Shown here one piece after another: positions 1 to 8,062 of a stretch of DNA of 64,000 bases. Position numbers and translations under genes: made by a program. Source of the DNA: Micromonospora globbae (GTDB lineage: Bacteria > Actinomycetota > Actinomycetes > Mycobacteriales > Micromonosporaceae); assembly GCF_003610785.1 (NCBI RefSeq), contig NZ_RAQQ01000008.1:124001-188000 (forward strand), read 5' to 3'. Each line of letters opens with the position of its first letter. Positions within the stretch are counted from its first letter, which is position 1. Under the pieces are notes generated by a model that was not told where the DNA came from, made no database searches, and worked only from the letters and a program-made list of their open reading frames with translations.

Positions 1-187
1 CGCCGCCCTGCTCGCCGCCCGCGTCGACGAGGGCGAGGCCGGCGCGTACCGGCACTGGCTCGTGGAGATCGCCGAGCAGGTGGTCGGCGCGGCCTCCAGC
101 GGCGGTGTGCTGGGGCTCGGCGGTGAGGTGGTCAGCGACTCCGAGCGCCGCTTCCGCGACCGCCTGGCCCAAGTCCTGAACGACTAA
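1..187 (+). CDS. C-terminal end of an unidentified protein (5' part outside the window)
   Basis: An open frame enters from the left edge and stops at TAA 185-187, leaving 61 residues. What is visible is an Ala/Glu/Val-rich helical stretch (AYRHWLVEIAEQVVGAAS), a glycine-rich turn (SGGVLGLGGEVVSDSE) and a short charged tail ending LAQVLND. There is no membrane segment or catalytic motif. I do not recognise the family; the Gly-rich turn followed by V-S-x-S/A-E resembles the ends of small uncharacterised actinobacterial cytoplasmic proteins, but that is a weak impression. The frame has codon use like its neighbours, so I take it as a real gene. Confidence 0.6.
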   Translation, partial: AALLAARVDEGEAGAYRHWLVEIAEQVVGAASSGGVLGLGGEVVSDSERRFRDRLAQVLND

Positions 188-223
188 CCCTCCCCTCCCC
201 GTCCCCGCGCTCCCTGTCCCCTC

Positions 224-304
224 CCCCCGCGATCTTGCACTTTCGGCCCGTGAGATGCGGCTTGTGTCCCTTTCGCCCGGGCACAAAGTGCAAGATCGCG
301 GGGG
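224..304. repeat. Large intergenic inverted repeat (20-bp arms)
   Basis: Arms 224-243 and 285-304 are perfect reverse complements (CCCCCGCGATCTTGCACTTT and its complement) around a 41-nt centre. It lies between the gene ending at 187 and the exporter ending at 318, so it could fold as a bidirectional terminator, but its GCGATCTTG core also occurs in the palindromes at 61.2 and 62.3 kb, which argues for a dispersed repeat family. Confidence 0.75.
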
Positions 305-317
305 AGGGTGGGCGGGG

Positions 318-1877
318 TCAGCGCGCGGGGGTGGGGGTTGGGGTTGGGGTTGGGGTGGGACTTGGGGTGGGGGTGCGTACTCCGCGTAGCGTGGCCACGG
401 TGAGCACGGCGGCGAGCAGCATCAGCGCCCCGGCACCGGCCGCGGCCAGGTGCAGCCCGTCGGTGAACGCCGTCGTGGCGGCCTGCCGTACGGCGGCGGC
501 CGCGTCGGCGGGCAGGTTCGCGGCGACCGCCACGGCGCCCCCCAGCGTCTCCCGCGCGGCGTCCGCGGCGTCGGCCGGCAGCCCGGCCGGAATACCATCG
601 ACCACCTCCCGCCGGTAGACGGCGCCGCCCACGCTGCCCAGCACCGCCATTCCGAGCGCACCGCCGAGTTCGCTGCTCGACTCGGTGAGCGCCGAGGCGA
701 CGCCGGCCCGCTCCGGCGGCGCGGCGCCGAGCACCAGCTCGGTGACCAGTGACATCACCACCACCAGGCCGGCCGCGTAGACGCTCGCGCCGACCAGCAG
801 CGTGGCCAGTCCGTCCGTGACCGGCACCCGGGTCAGCACCACGAACCCGGCGGCCGCGACGACGAAGCCGGCCCCGATGAGGTACGCCCGGTCGATCCGC
901 CGGGCCAGCGCCGCCGCGACCGGCGCGACCCCGCCCACGAGCACAGACGGCACGAGGCTCCACAGTGCCGCGCGCAGCGGGCTGAAGCCGAGCACCGACT
1001 GGAGGTGCTGGGTGGTGAAGATGGCGAAGCCGACCATCGCGAACATCGCGACCAGGTTGACCCCGAGCGCCGCGCCGACCGCCCGGCGGCGGACCAGCGC
1101 GAGGTCGACCATGGGGTACGCGAGCCGGCGCTGCCGCCGGACGAAGAACACCGCGACGAGCAGCCCGGCGGCGACGGCCGACGCGGGCACGGCCGACCAG
1201 CCCTCGCGGGCCAGTTCCTTGATGCCGTAGATCACCGGCAGCAGCGCGGCCAGTGAGAGCACCGAGCTGAGCAGGTCGAACCGGCCGGCCCGCGGGTTGC
1301 GGAACTCCGGCACCAGCAGCGGCGCCAGCAGGAGCAGCAGCACCATGGCCGGCAGGTTGATCAGGAAGATCGACCCCCACCAGAAGTGCTCGAGCAGGAT
1401 GCCGCTGAGCACGGGGCCGATGGCGATGCCCCCGGTCAGCGCGGCGGTCCAGATGGCGATGGCGGTGCCGCGCTGCTTCTCGTCGTGGAACATGTTGCGG
1501 ACCAGCGCCAGCGTGGAGGGCATCAGGGTGGCGCCGCCGACGCCGAGCACCGCCCGGGCGGCGATCAGCGTGCCGGCGCTGTCGGCGTACGCGGCGAGCA
1601 CCGAGGCCGCGCCGAACGCCACCGCACCGGCGAGCAGCAGCCGGCGGCGGCCGATCCGGTCGCCGAGGGCACCCATGGTGATGAGCAGCCCGGCGAGGAC
1701 GAAGCCGTAGATGTCGAAGATCCAGAGCTGCTCGGTGCTGGTCGGGCGCAGTTCGGCGCTCAGGAACGGGACGGCGAAGTAGAGCACCGAGACGTCCATG
1801 GAGACCAGGAGCAGCGGCAGCATCAGCACGCCGAAGCCGATCCACTCACGGCGTCCGGCGCGAGGTGTCGAGGGCAT
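318..1877 (-). CDS. MFS drug exporter, DHA2 (EmrB/QacA) family, 14 TM
   Basis: Proton-driven multidrug exporter of the cytoplasmic membrane, 519 residues, the usual length of DHA2 14-helix transporters. Visible marks are the loop 2-3 motif A (GDRIGRRRLLL, about residue 72), the motif-C-like LGVGGATLMPS in helix 5, and regularly spaced hydrophobic helices to about residue 490. The last ~20 residues are a Thr-Pro repeat encoded by GGGGTT-like repeats and look like a low-complexity extension. The ATG at 1877 has AAGGAG upstream. It is divergent from a TetR gene with two operators in the gap, so repression by that TetR with relief by a drug-like ligand is the natural model. The substrate cannot be told from sequence. 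Confidence 0.92.
   Translation of the reverse strand: MPSTPRAGRREWIGFGVLMLPLLLVSMDVSVLYFAVPFLSAELRPTSTEQLWIFDIYGFVLAGLLITMGALGDRIGRRRLLLAGAVAFGAASVLAAYADSAGTLIAARAVLGVGGATLMPSTLALVRNMFHDEKQRGTAIAIWTAALTGGIAIGPVLSGILLEHFWWGSIFLINLPAMVLLLLLAPLLVPEFRNPRAGRFDLLSSVLSLAALLPVIYGIKELAREGWSAVPASAVAAGLLVAVFFVRRQRRLAYPMVDLALVRRRAVGAALGVNLVAMFAMVGFAIFTTQHLQSVLGFSPLRAALWSLVPSVLVGGVAPVAAALARRIDRAYLIGAGFVVAAAGFVVLTRVPVTDGLATLLVGASVYAAGLVVVMSLVTELVLGAAPPERAGVASALTESSSELGGALGMAVLGSVGGAVYRREVVDGIPAGLPADAADAARETLGGAVAVAANLPADAAAAVRQAATTAFTDGLHLAAAGAGALMLLAAVLTVATLRGVRTPTPSPTPTPTPTPTPAR
327..374 (+). repeat. Telomere-like G-rich repeat inside the exporter C-terminus
   Basis: Runs of four to five G separated by T or TT (GGGGTTGGGGTTGGGGTT and similar). 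It encodes the Thr-Pro tail of the exporter on the minus strand and has enough G-runs on the plus strand for a G-quadruplex. Confidence 0.7.
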
Positions 1878-1889
1878 GGGAGACTCCTT

Positions 1890-1908
1890 CTGCGTATGTC
1901 ATACGCGC
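1890..1908. promoter_or_regulatory. TetR operator 1 (exporter-proximal)
   Basis: GCGTATG-T-CATACGC (1892-1906) is a perfect 15-bp palindrome. Read in the wider frame CTGCGTA-N5-TACGCGC it matches the second operator 21 bp away. It sits 15 bp before the exporter start. Confidence 0.75.
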
Positions 1909-1910
1909 TT

Positions 1911-1929
1911 CTGCGTAGACCATACGCAG
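1911..1929. promoter_or_regulatory. TetR operator 2
   Basis: CTGCGTA-GACCA-TACGCAG, perfect 7-bp arms with a 5-bp centre. Its centre lies 21 bp (two helical turns) from that of operator 1. It lies next to the possible -10 hexamer TAGGAT (1933-1938) of the TetR gene, so one repressor could control both directions. Confidence 0.75.
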
Positions 1930-1957
1930 AACTAGGATGGGCCGGCAAGGAGGAGCC

Positions 1958-2716
1958 GTGGAGCCGACAGCAGACGAGCCGACAATCCCCCCGGCCATCG
2001 CCGAGGCCTGGGGGCTGCGCGGACGCGCGCCCAAGGGGCCGCGACCGGGGCTCACCCTGGGCGGGATCGTCGCCGCCGCGGTGGCGCTCGCCGACGCCGA
2101 AGGGTTGCCGGCCGTGTCGATGAGCCGGGTGGCCAAGGAACTGGGCGCGGCCACCATGGCCCTCTACCGGTACGTCGGCGCCAAGGAGGAACTGCTGACG
2201 CTGATGGTCGACGCCGCGTACGGCGAACCACCCGCCCCGGCCGGATCCGGCCCGGACTGGCGGGTCGGGCTGTCGCGGTGGGCCTGGGCCGAACGCGAGG
2301 CCCTGCGCCGGCACCCCTGGATCGTCCGCGTCCCCATCGGCAGCCCGCCGCTCACGCCGCACCAGCTCGGTTGGCTGGACGCGGGGCTGCGCTGCCTGGA
2401 CGGCACCGGCCTCACCGAGCCCGAGAAGATGTCGGTGATGCTGCTGCTCACCAGCTACGTGCGCAACGAGGCCCTGCTCACCGCCCAACTGCTCGACGCC
2501 GCACAGGCCGCCGGCCGCGAACCCGGCGCCGTCATGCCGGCGTACGCCCGGCTGGTCGCCCGACTGGCCGACCCGGCCCGCTTCCCGGCGCTGCACGCGG
2601 TGCTCGCCTCCGGCGCGCTCGATTCGGACGACGACCCGGACGACGAGTTCACCTTCGGCCTCGACCGGCTGCTGGACGGCGTCGAGACGCTGGTGCGCGC
2701 CCGGACGGCGGGGTGA
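1958..2716 (+). CDS. TetR/AcrR family repressor (TetR_C-type ligand domain)
   Basis: Cytoplasmic one-component repressor, 252 residues from the GTG at 1958. I prefer this start over the in-frame ATG at 1937 because AAGGAGG lies just before it and the ATG has no ribosome site. The helix-turn-helix covers about residues 35-85 (LADAEGLPAVSMSRVAKELG, then ATMALYRYVGAKEEL, the TetR recognition-helix pattern). The C-terminal half is the helical ligand/dimer domain of drug-type TetR proteins. It is divergent from the exporter with paired operators between, so it very likely represses the exporter and itself. Its stop overlaps the start of the AraC-type gene, making the two regulators translationally coupled. 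Confidence 0.92.
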   Translation: MEPTADEPTIPPAIAEAWGLRGRAPKGPRPGLTLGGIVAAAVALADAEGLPAVSMSRVAKELGAATMALYRYVGAKEELLTLMVDAAYGEPPAPAGSGPDWRVGLSRWAWAEREALRRHPWIVRVPIGSPPLTPHQLGWLDAGLRCLDGTGLTEPEKMSVMLLLTSYVRNEALLTAQLLDAAQAAGREPGAVMPAYARLVARLADPARFPALHAVLASGALDSDDDPDDEFTFGLDRLLDGVETLVRARTAG

Positions 2717-3717
2717 CGGTGGCGGGTCTGCGGGTCGAGACCGTGGACACCACGGTGGTGCCACCGGCCGACCGGTTCCCACTCTGGCTGGAGATGGCCG
2801 GGCGGGTGTCCGCGCCGGTCGCCTTCACGAGCGACCACGCCGACGACTTCCGGGGGCACGCCCGCATGGTCGACCTGGGCGGCATCGCGCTCACCCGGTT
2901 CCGCTACCAGTCGCTGGTCGGGCAGCGCACCCCGCGCCTGATCCGCCAGGCGGACCCCGAGGTCTACCAGATCGCGCTGGCCACGAGCGGCACGTGCGCT
3001 ATCAGTGCCCGCCGCCGCGACACGGCCCTGCCGGTCGGCGACTTCACGCTGGTCGACTGGGGCCGGCCGCACGACCTGGAACACCTGGGCGACAACGCCC
3101 GGGACGTCCCCGCCGCCTCCGCGACCGCCGTCATCCCCCGGGCGCGGCTGCCGCTGAGCCCCGACAAGGTCGACCGCCTCACGGCCGCCCGGCTGTCCGG
3201 ATCGGAGGGTCCGGGCGCCCTGCTGGCGCAGCACCTGCACCGGATCACCCGGCATCCCGAGGAGTTCCGCGACAGCGACGTGCCCTACCTGGCGGACGTC
3301 ACGATCAGCCTGGTCTCCGCACTGCTCGCGCGCCACCTCGACGCCGAGGACGCGCTGCCGGTGGACGTCCGCGAGCGGACCCTGCTCGCCCGGATCAGCG
3401 ACTTCATCGACCGGCACCTCGACGACCCGGCGTTGAGCCCGCAGGCCGTCGCGGACGCCCACCACGTGTCCCTCCGGACGCTGCACCGGCTCTTCCAGAC
3501 CGAGGAGCAGACCGTGGCCGCGACGATCCGCCGGCGACGCCTGGAACGGTGCCGCCGCGACCTGGCCGATCCGCTGCTGCGGCACCGGCCCGTCCACCTC
3601 GTCGCCCGTCGCTGGGGCTTCACCGACAAGGCCCACTTCAGTCGCGCGTTCCGGTCGGCGTACGGGATGAGCCCGCAGGCGTACCGGGCCCGCTCCGGCT
3701 CCGGCCCGACCGGCTGA
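2713..3717 (+). CDS. AraC family transcriptional regulator
   Basis: DNA-binding regulator, about 334 residues. The N-terminal ~190 residues are an AraC-binding-type sensor region (ISARRRDTALPVGDFTLVDW fits its cupin fold), and the C-terminal ~100 residues carry two helix-turn-helices: LSPQAVADAHHVSLRTLHRL, and the second with the family signature WGFTDKAHFSRAFRSAYGMS. The start is GTG 2713, sharing GTGA with the TetR stop; GTG 2719 is possible. The sequence does not show its ligand or target genes, and the next gene runs convergently. Membership of the family is clear; function is not. Confidence 0.9.
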   Translation: MTVAGLRVETVDTTVVPPADRFPLWLEMAGRVSAPVAFTSDHADDFRGHARMVDLGGIALTRFRYQSLVGQRTPRLIRQADPEVYQIALATSGTCAISARRRDTALPVGDFTLVDWGRPHDLEHLGDNARDVPAASATAVIPRARLPLSPDKVDRLTAARLSGSEGPGALLAQHLHRITRHPEEFRDSDVPYLADVTISLVSALLARHLDAEDALPVDVRERTLLARISDFIDRHLDDPALSPQAVADAHHVSLRTLHRLFQTEEQTVAATIRRRRLERCRRDLADPLLRHRPVHLVARRWGFTDKAHFSRAFRSAYGMSPQAYRARSGSGPTG

Positions 3718-3936
3718 CCGGCGCACCCGGCACCGGACGTCAACCGGTTGGCGCGCACGGTCAACTCCGGGTCGGCAGACTGTCCGCGACGCGGTCGCCG
3801 TCCCCCGACCCGTGCGGGGAACCGGCCGCCATCGGGGGCCGTGCGCGGCGCCCGCCGCCGACGCGGCGGGCGGCCGCCGGGCTCGACGTCCGGCGCTCCG
3901 GCTCCGCCACTTCCCCCAGGACGGTGGCGGGGCCGG
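3718..3936. other. Convergent gap between AraC gene and topoisomerase gene
   Basis: About 220 bp between two converging genes. It is GC-rich and I find no clear perfect hairpin with a T-run, no gene and no repeat. Confidence 0.5.
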
Positions 3937-4920
3937 TCAGGCCTCCTCGAGCAGTTCCAGCACGGCCCGTTCGGCCTTCTCCCGCGGGGTGTCCCCGTCG
4001 ACCGGCACCACCACGCCGTCGTGGTAGAGGTCGACCACCCGGGGGTCCACGTAGGACGTGCGCGCCACGGTCGGCGTGTTCCCCAGCAGTTCGGCGACCT
4101 CGCGCATCACGGCGGCCACCGCCCGTTTCCGGGCCGTGGCCGACCGGGCGGGCCCCACGGCGGCCAGCTCGACGGCGGCCCGCACGGTGGCGTGCCAGGT
4201 GCGAAAGTCCTTCGCGGTCATCTCCCCGCCGCTGGCGTCGCGCAGGTACTCGTTGACCTCGTCGGCGCGCACGTCCCGCCAGTCCCGGCCGTCCCAGTAG
4301 CCGAACAGCCGCTCGGCCCGGCGGCGGCGCCGGCGCAGGTTGAGCAGCACCCGGCACAGCTCGGGGTCCTCGATCCGGCGCACCTGCTCGATGCCGCCCT
4401 TGGCGGGGAACTCGAACACCACGCAGCCGCCGCGGGAGCGGGCGTGCTCGGGGCGCAGCGTGGACACCCCGAACGTCGGGTCGTCGCCGGCCGCGTACTG
4501 GTCGCTGCCGACCCGGAACATGCCCATGTCCAGCAGCCGGGCGACCGTGGCGAGCACCCGGTCCCGGTTCAGCCCGCGCCCGCCGAGGTCCGCGCCGACC
4601 CGCTCGCGCAGGGCCGGCAACCGCCGGGCCACCTCCAGCACGTGGTCGAACTTCGCCTCGTCGCGCTTCTCCCGCCACACCGGGTGGTAGAGGTACTGCT
4701 TGCGGCCGGCCGCGTCGATCCCGGTGGCCTGGATGTGCCCGTTCGGGTACGGGCAGATCCACACGTCCCGCCACGCGGGCGGGATGACCAGCGCGCGGAG
4801 GCGGTCCAGTTCGTCCGGGTCGCGCACCGGTTCGCCGGCCGGGTCCAGGAAGAGCCAGCCCTTGCCACGCCGGCGACGCCGGTATCCCGGCCTGCCCGGA
4901 TCGCTACGCCGCAACCGCAC
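3937..4920 (-). CDS. DNA topoisomerase IB
   Basis: Poxvirus-like type IB topoisomerase that relaxes supercoils through a 3'-phosphotyrosyl intermediate. The 327 residues match bacterial forms. Opening VRLRRSDPGRPGYRRRRRGKG is the family's usual N-terminus, which is why GTG 4920 is chosen over an in-frame ATG at 4977. Further marks: PPAWRDVWICP and GHIQATGIDAAGRKQYLYH in the N-terminal half; in the catalytic half GKGG-like FPAKGGIEQ, MTAKDFRTWHAT and the C-terminal TSYVDPRVVDLYHDG, whose YVDP tyrosine is the expected nucleophile. Its start overlaps the end of the glycosyltransferase gene by 17 nt, so it is the last gene of the heptose operon, an odd place for a topoisomerase. Confidence 0.93.
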   Translation of the reverse strand: MRLRRSDPGRPGYRRRRRGKGWLFLDPAGEPVRDPDELDRLRALVIPPAWRDVWICPYPNGHIQATGIDAAGRKQYLYHPVWREKRDEAKFDHVLEVARRLPALRERVGADLGGRGLNRDRVLATVARLLDMGMFRVGSDQYAAGDDPTFGVSTLRPEHARSRGGCVVFEFPAKGGIEQVRRIEDPELCRVLLNLRRRRRRAERLFGYWDGRDWRDVRADEVNEYLRDASGGEMTAKDFRTWHATVRAAVELAAVGPARSATARKRAVAAVMREVAELLGNTPTVARTSYVDPRVVDLYHDGVVVPVDGDTPREKAERAVLELLEEA

Positions 4921-5857
4921 CGGAGTCCCGCACCACCCGTTCCACCTCGTCCACGGCCGCCGACACCTCGTCGACACCGAGAGCGGTCAATGACGGGTGG
5001 CTTCCTACCCCGTCCCAGCTGGGCCAATCCCTGTTCCCGGCCCAGATCACACGGTGCCGGGGCCGGTCCGGCGGCGGCCCCCAGCGGGCCGGGGACACCG
5101 GGCCGAACAGCACGACCGACGGCCTCCCGTAGCCGGTCGCCAGGTGGGCCACGCCCGTGTCCCCGCTCACCACCACCCGGGCGTACGCCACGAGCGCCGC
5201 CAGCTCGGCGAGGCCCGTCCGGCCGGCCCACACGGCCTCGGGGGGCAGGCCGGCGGCGGAGGCCACCCCGCCCGCCAGCTCCCGCTCGTCGGCGGAGCCG
5301 GTCAGCACCACCCGGTGTCCCCGCGCGGCGAGCCGGCGCGCCAGCACGGCGAACCGGTCGGCCGGCCAGCGCTTCGCGGCGATCTTCGACCCCGGGTGCA
5401 GGACGGTGGCCCCGGTCGGCACCCCGGTCGCCGCCGGCCGGCCCAGCGCCAGGTCGGTTCGGTCGGCGGGGATCCCGTACCACGCCAGCAGGCGGCACCA
5501 GCGGTCCACCTCGTGCTCGTCGGCGTCCCAGTCCGGCCCGTCGGTGAACCCGGCGTCCGGACTGGCGAAGGCGAGCAGCCGCCCCGGCCCGGTGGCCGCG
5601 AGCGCCCGGTGCGACTGCGGGCCGCGCCCGTGCAGGTTCACCGCGAGCCGCGGCGGCGGGTGGGGCCACCGGATCCGGCCCGGATCCGGGGTGTCCACCA
5701 GCAGGTCGACCCCGCCCACCAGGTCGACCAGCGGCGCGAGCCAGGCCGGCGCGGCGAGCGCGAGCCGCCGGTCGGGGTGGGCGGCCCGCAGCGCGCGCAG
5801 CGCGGGCACGGCGGTGGCCAGGTCGCCGACACCGAGCGCCCGCAGCACGAGGATCAC
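4904..5857 (-). CDS. Glycosyltransferase family 9 (heptosyltransferase-like)
   Basis: Transfers a heptose from ADP-heptose to a glycan acceptor on the cytoplasmic side; 317 residues. N-terminal half ILVLRALGVGDLATAVPALR is the GT9 acceptor-side motif, and the C-terminal half has LHPGSKIAAKRWPADRFAVL and VVSGDTGVAHLATGYGRPSV, the nucleotide-sugar motif (D-T-G-x-x-H). The GTG start at 5857 overlaps the upstream TGA by 4 nt (GTGA), so it is co-translated with the SDR gene. Its place in an operon with GmhA, HldE and GmhB supports ADP-heptose as donor. The acceptor is unknown; there is no lipid A here. Confidence 0.88.
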   Translation of the reverse strand: MILVLRALGVGDLATAVPALRALRAAHPDRRLALAAPAWLAPLVDLVGGVDLLVDTPDPGRIRWPHPPPRLAVNLHGRGPQSHRALAATGPGRLLAFASPDAGFTDGPDWDADEHEVDRWCRLLAWYGIPADRTDLALGRPAATGVPTGATVLHPGSKIAAKRWPADRFAVLARRLAARGHRVVLTGSADERELAGGVASAAGLPPEAVWAGRTGLAELAALVAYARVVVSGDTGVAHLATGYGRPSVVLFGPVSPARWGPPPDRPRHRVIWAGNRDWPSWDGVGSHPSLTALGVDEVSAAVDEVERVVRDSGAVAA

Positions 5858-6552
5858 GGGTACGACGACTCCTGCTCGGCGCAGACCACCATCTCCCGTA
5901 CGGCGCAGCCGGGCGGCTGGGACAGCGCGTACATGACGGCCGCCGCCGTGTCGGCCGGGTCGTTGAGCACCGCGTCCGCCCCGGGGCGGTAGCGCTCGTC
6001 CCGTTCGTCGAAGAACGCCGTCCGCATGCCGCCGGGGATGAGCAGGGTCACGCCCACCGTGCCGGCGAGTTCGGCGGCGAGGGCCCGGGTGAAGCCGACC
6101 ACCCCGAACTTCGCGGCGCAGTACGCGGTGGCGTCGCTCACGGCCTTGACGCCGAGCGTGGACGCCACGGTGACGATCGTGCCCCGGGACGCCTCCAGGT
6201 AGGGCAGCGCGGCCCGGATCACCGCGGCCGTGGCGAGCAGGTCGACGGCGACGATCCGCTCCCAGGTGTCCGCCGGCACGTCCGCCAGCCGCCCCGGGAC
6301 GTCCATCCCGGCCGCCGTCACCACCGCGTCCAGGCCGCCGGAGCGCTCGGCGAGCTGCCGTGTGGCGTCCTCGGCGGCCCGGGTGTCGGCCAGGTCGCAC
6401 TCCACCCACGGCACCCCGTCGCCGGGGGCCCGCCGGTCGATCACGAGCGGCCGGCCGCCGGAGCGGGCCACCGCGGCGACCACGGCCGCGCCCAGCCCGC
6501 TCGACCCGCCCGTCACCAGGACGGCGGATCCGCTCGGCACGCCGGCGGTCAT
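5854..6552 (-). CDS. Short-chain dehydrogenase/reductase in the heptose operon
   Basis: Classical SDR of 232 residues: TGGSSGLG cofactor motif near residue 15, NAG-equivalent TAAG, and YCAAK catalytic Tyr/Lys at about 145. Start ATG 6552 overlaps the HldE stop by 4 nt (ATGA), and its own stop overlaps the GT9 start. It is too short and of the wrong subgroup for HldD, the extended-SDR ADP-heptose 6-epimerase, so it may oxidise or reduce a heptose intermediate or a different sugar. Family is certain, substrate unknown. Confidence 0.87.
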   Translation of the reverse strand: MTAGVPSGSAVLVTGGSSGLGAAVVAAVARSGGRPLVIDRRAPGDGVPWVECDLADTRAAEDATRQLAERSGGLDAVVTAAGMDVPGRLADVPADTWERIVAVDLLATAAVIRAALPYLEASRGTIVTVASTLGVKAVSDATAYCAAKFGVVGFTRALAAELAGTVGVTLLIPGGMRTAFFDERDERYRPGADAVLNDPADTAAAVMYALSQPPGCAVREMVVCAEQESSYP

Positions 6553-8051
6553 CGGATCCGCTCCACGTCCGGCGCCGACGCGCCGACGGGACCGTCGCCG
6601 GGCGCCCGCGCGGCCTCGCAGCACGCCCCGGAGAGCTGGCCGCCGGACCGCGCGGCGGCGATCATGTCCGTCGTCGAGCGGCCGTCGAGGTACGGCACCA
6701 CCACGGTGTGCCCGCCCCACCGCCGCAGGATCTCCGCCTCGGGCAGGGCCGAGGCGTCCCCGGCGCCGGTGGCGTAGTCGCCGCCCTTCACCCAGATGTC
6801 CGGGCGCAGCCAGGTCAGCGCCGCGTGCGGCGTCGGCTCGTCGAAGATCATCACCGCGTCCACGCAGCTCAGCGCCGCCAGCAGCCGGCTGCGGTCGCCC
6901 TGCGGGACCACCGGGCGGTCCGGCCCCTTCAGCCCGGCCACGCTGGCGTCGGAGTTCAGGCAGACGATGAGGCAGTCGCCCAGCTTCCGGGCCGCCTGCA
7001 ACGTCGCCACGTGACCGGCGTGCAGCAGGTCGAAGCAGCCGCCGGTGGCCACCACCGTGCCGCCGGCCGCGCGCACCTGGGCGAGCACCGACGCCACGGC
7101 GGCCACGCCGACCCGCTCGCCGCCGGGCGCGGCCACCGCGCTCACCTCCGGCCGCGCCGGAGGCGGCAGCACGCTCGCCACTCCCCCGCCCGCCACGTAC
7201 GCCGACGCCTCGGCCACCGCCTCCTGCACCGCCTCGGAGACCAGCGCGCCCCGGGCCAGGGCGAGGCTCGCGGTGGCCGCGAACCGGTCACCGGCGCCAC
7301 AGGTGTCCCCCTCGGCGGTGGCCGGTGACGGCACCACCAGCGGTGTCGACCCGGCGTGGCAGAGCAGCGCCCCGTCGCCGCCGAGGGTCACGGCCACCGC
7401 GCCGGCCCGCCACCGCCGGCGCAGCCCCTGGGCGCCCCGCGACGCGGTGGCCAGCCGGGTCGCGCCCGGCAGCGCCGGCACCAGCTCGCGGACCTCGGAC
7501 TCGTTGGGCGTGGCCAGATGCACGCCGGGAACGGCAGCCGGACCGCGTGGGTGCGGGTCCCACACCACCGGCGCCCGGGTCGCGGCGAGCGCCGCCCGCA
7601 GCGCCGACTTCCGGGCCACACCGCGGCCGTAGTCGCTGACGAGGACGGCGGACGCGTTCGCGATCATCCGGAGCATCGCCTCGGTCGGTTCGCCGGGCTC
7701 CCCGGGCGGGCCGCCGCGGTCGTGCCGCAGCAGGACGCGTCCGCGGGCCCGCAGCCGGATCTTCTCCGGCGTGGCCCCGGCCAGCGGCAGCGCGTACACC
7801 TGCACGCCGGCGGCGGCGAGCAGGGCGCTCAGCCGCGCGCCCCCGGCGTCGTCCGCGAGCGCCGTCACCAGCACCACCTCGGCGCCCTGTGCGGCGGCGA
7901 AGACGGCGGCCAGGCCGGCGCCGCCGGGGCGGTCGACGTACTCGGTCTCGTCGAGCACCGGCACCGGAGAGTCCGGACAGAGCCGGTTGACCACCCCCTC
8001 CACGTCCCGGTCGAGCAGGGTGTCACCGACCACCACCACGGGTCCCGTCAC
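6549..8051 (-). CDS. hldE: HldE: heptose-7-phosphate kinase / heptose-1-phosphate adenylyltransferase
   Basis: Bifunctional enzyme of ADP-D-glycero-beta-D-manno-heptose synthesis, 500 residues against about 480 in E. coli. Residues 1-320 are a PfkB-type sugar kinase: VVVGDTLLDRDVEG, the glycine-rich PGGAGLAAVFAA, and the catalytic GDTCGAGDRFAATASLALA. Residues ~340-475 are the nucleotidyltransferase: GGCFDLLHAGHVATLQAARK (HxGH), CLNSDASVAGLKG, and KGGDY. GTG 8051 has AGGAGGGG before it; an ATG at 8066 overlapping the GmhA stop is the alternative. It phosphorylates C1 and then adenylylates the product of the GmhA and GmhB steps. A full-length HldE in a Gram-positive is uncommon; it is firm here. 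Confidence 0.95.
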   Translation of the reverse strand: MTGPVVVVGDTLLDRDVEGVVNRLCPDSPVPVLDETEYVDRPGGAGLAAVFAAAQGAEVVLVTALADDAGGARLSALLAAAGVQVYALPLAGATPEKIRLRARGRVLLRHDRGGPPGEPGEPTEAMLRMIANASAVLVSDYGRGVARKSALRAALAATRAPVVWDPHPRGPAAVPGVHLATPNESEVRELVPALPGATRLATASRGAQGLRRRWRAGAVAVTLGGDGALLCHAGSTPLVVPSPATAEGDTCGAGDRFAATASLALARGALVSEAVQEAVAEASAYVAGGGVASVLPPPARPEVSAVAAPGGERVGVAAVASVLAQVRAAGGTVVATGGCFDLLHAGHVATLQAARKLGDCLIVCLNSDASVAGLKGPDRPVVPQGDRSRLLAALSCVDAVMIFDEPTPHAALTWLRPDIWVKGGDYATGAGDASALPEAEILRRWGGHTVVVPYLDGRSTTDMIAAARSGGQLSGACCEAARAPGDGPVGASAPDVERIR

Positions 8052-8062
8052 GCTTCCCCTCC

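Noticed and set aside
5854-6552. HldD epimerase
   Set aside because: The protein is a classical 232-residue SDR with YxxxK in the short-SDR context, without the extended substrate domain of HldD.
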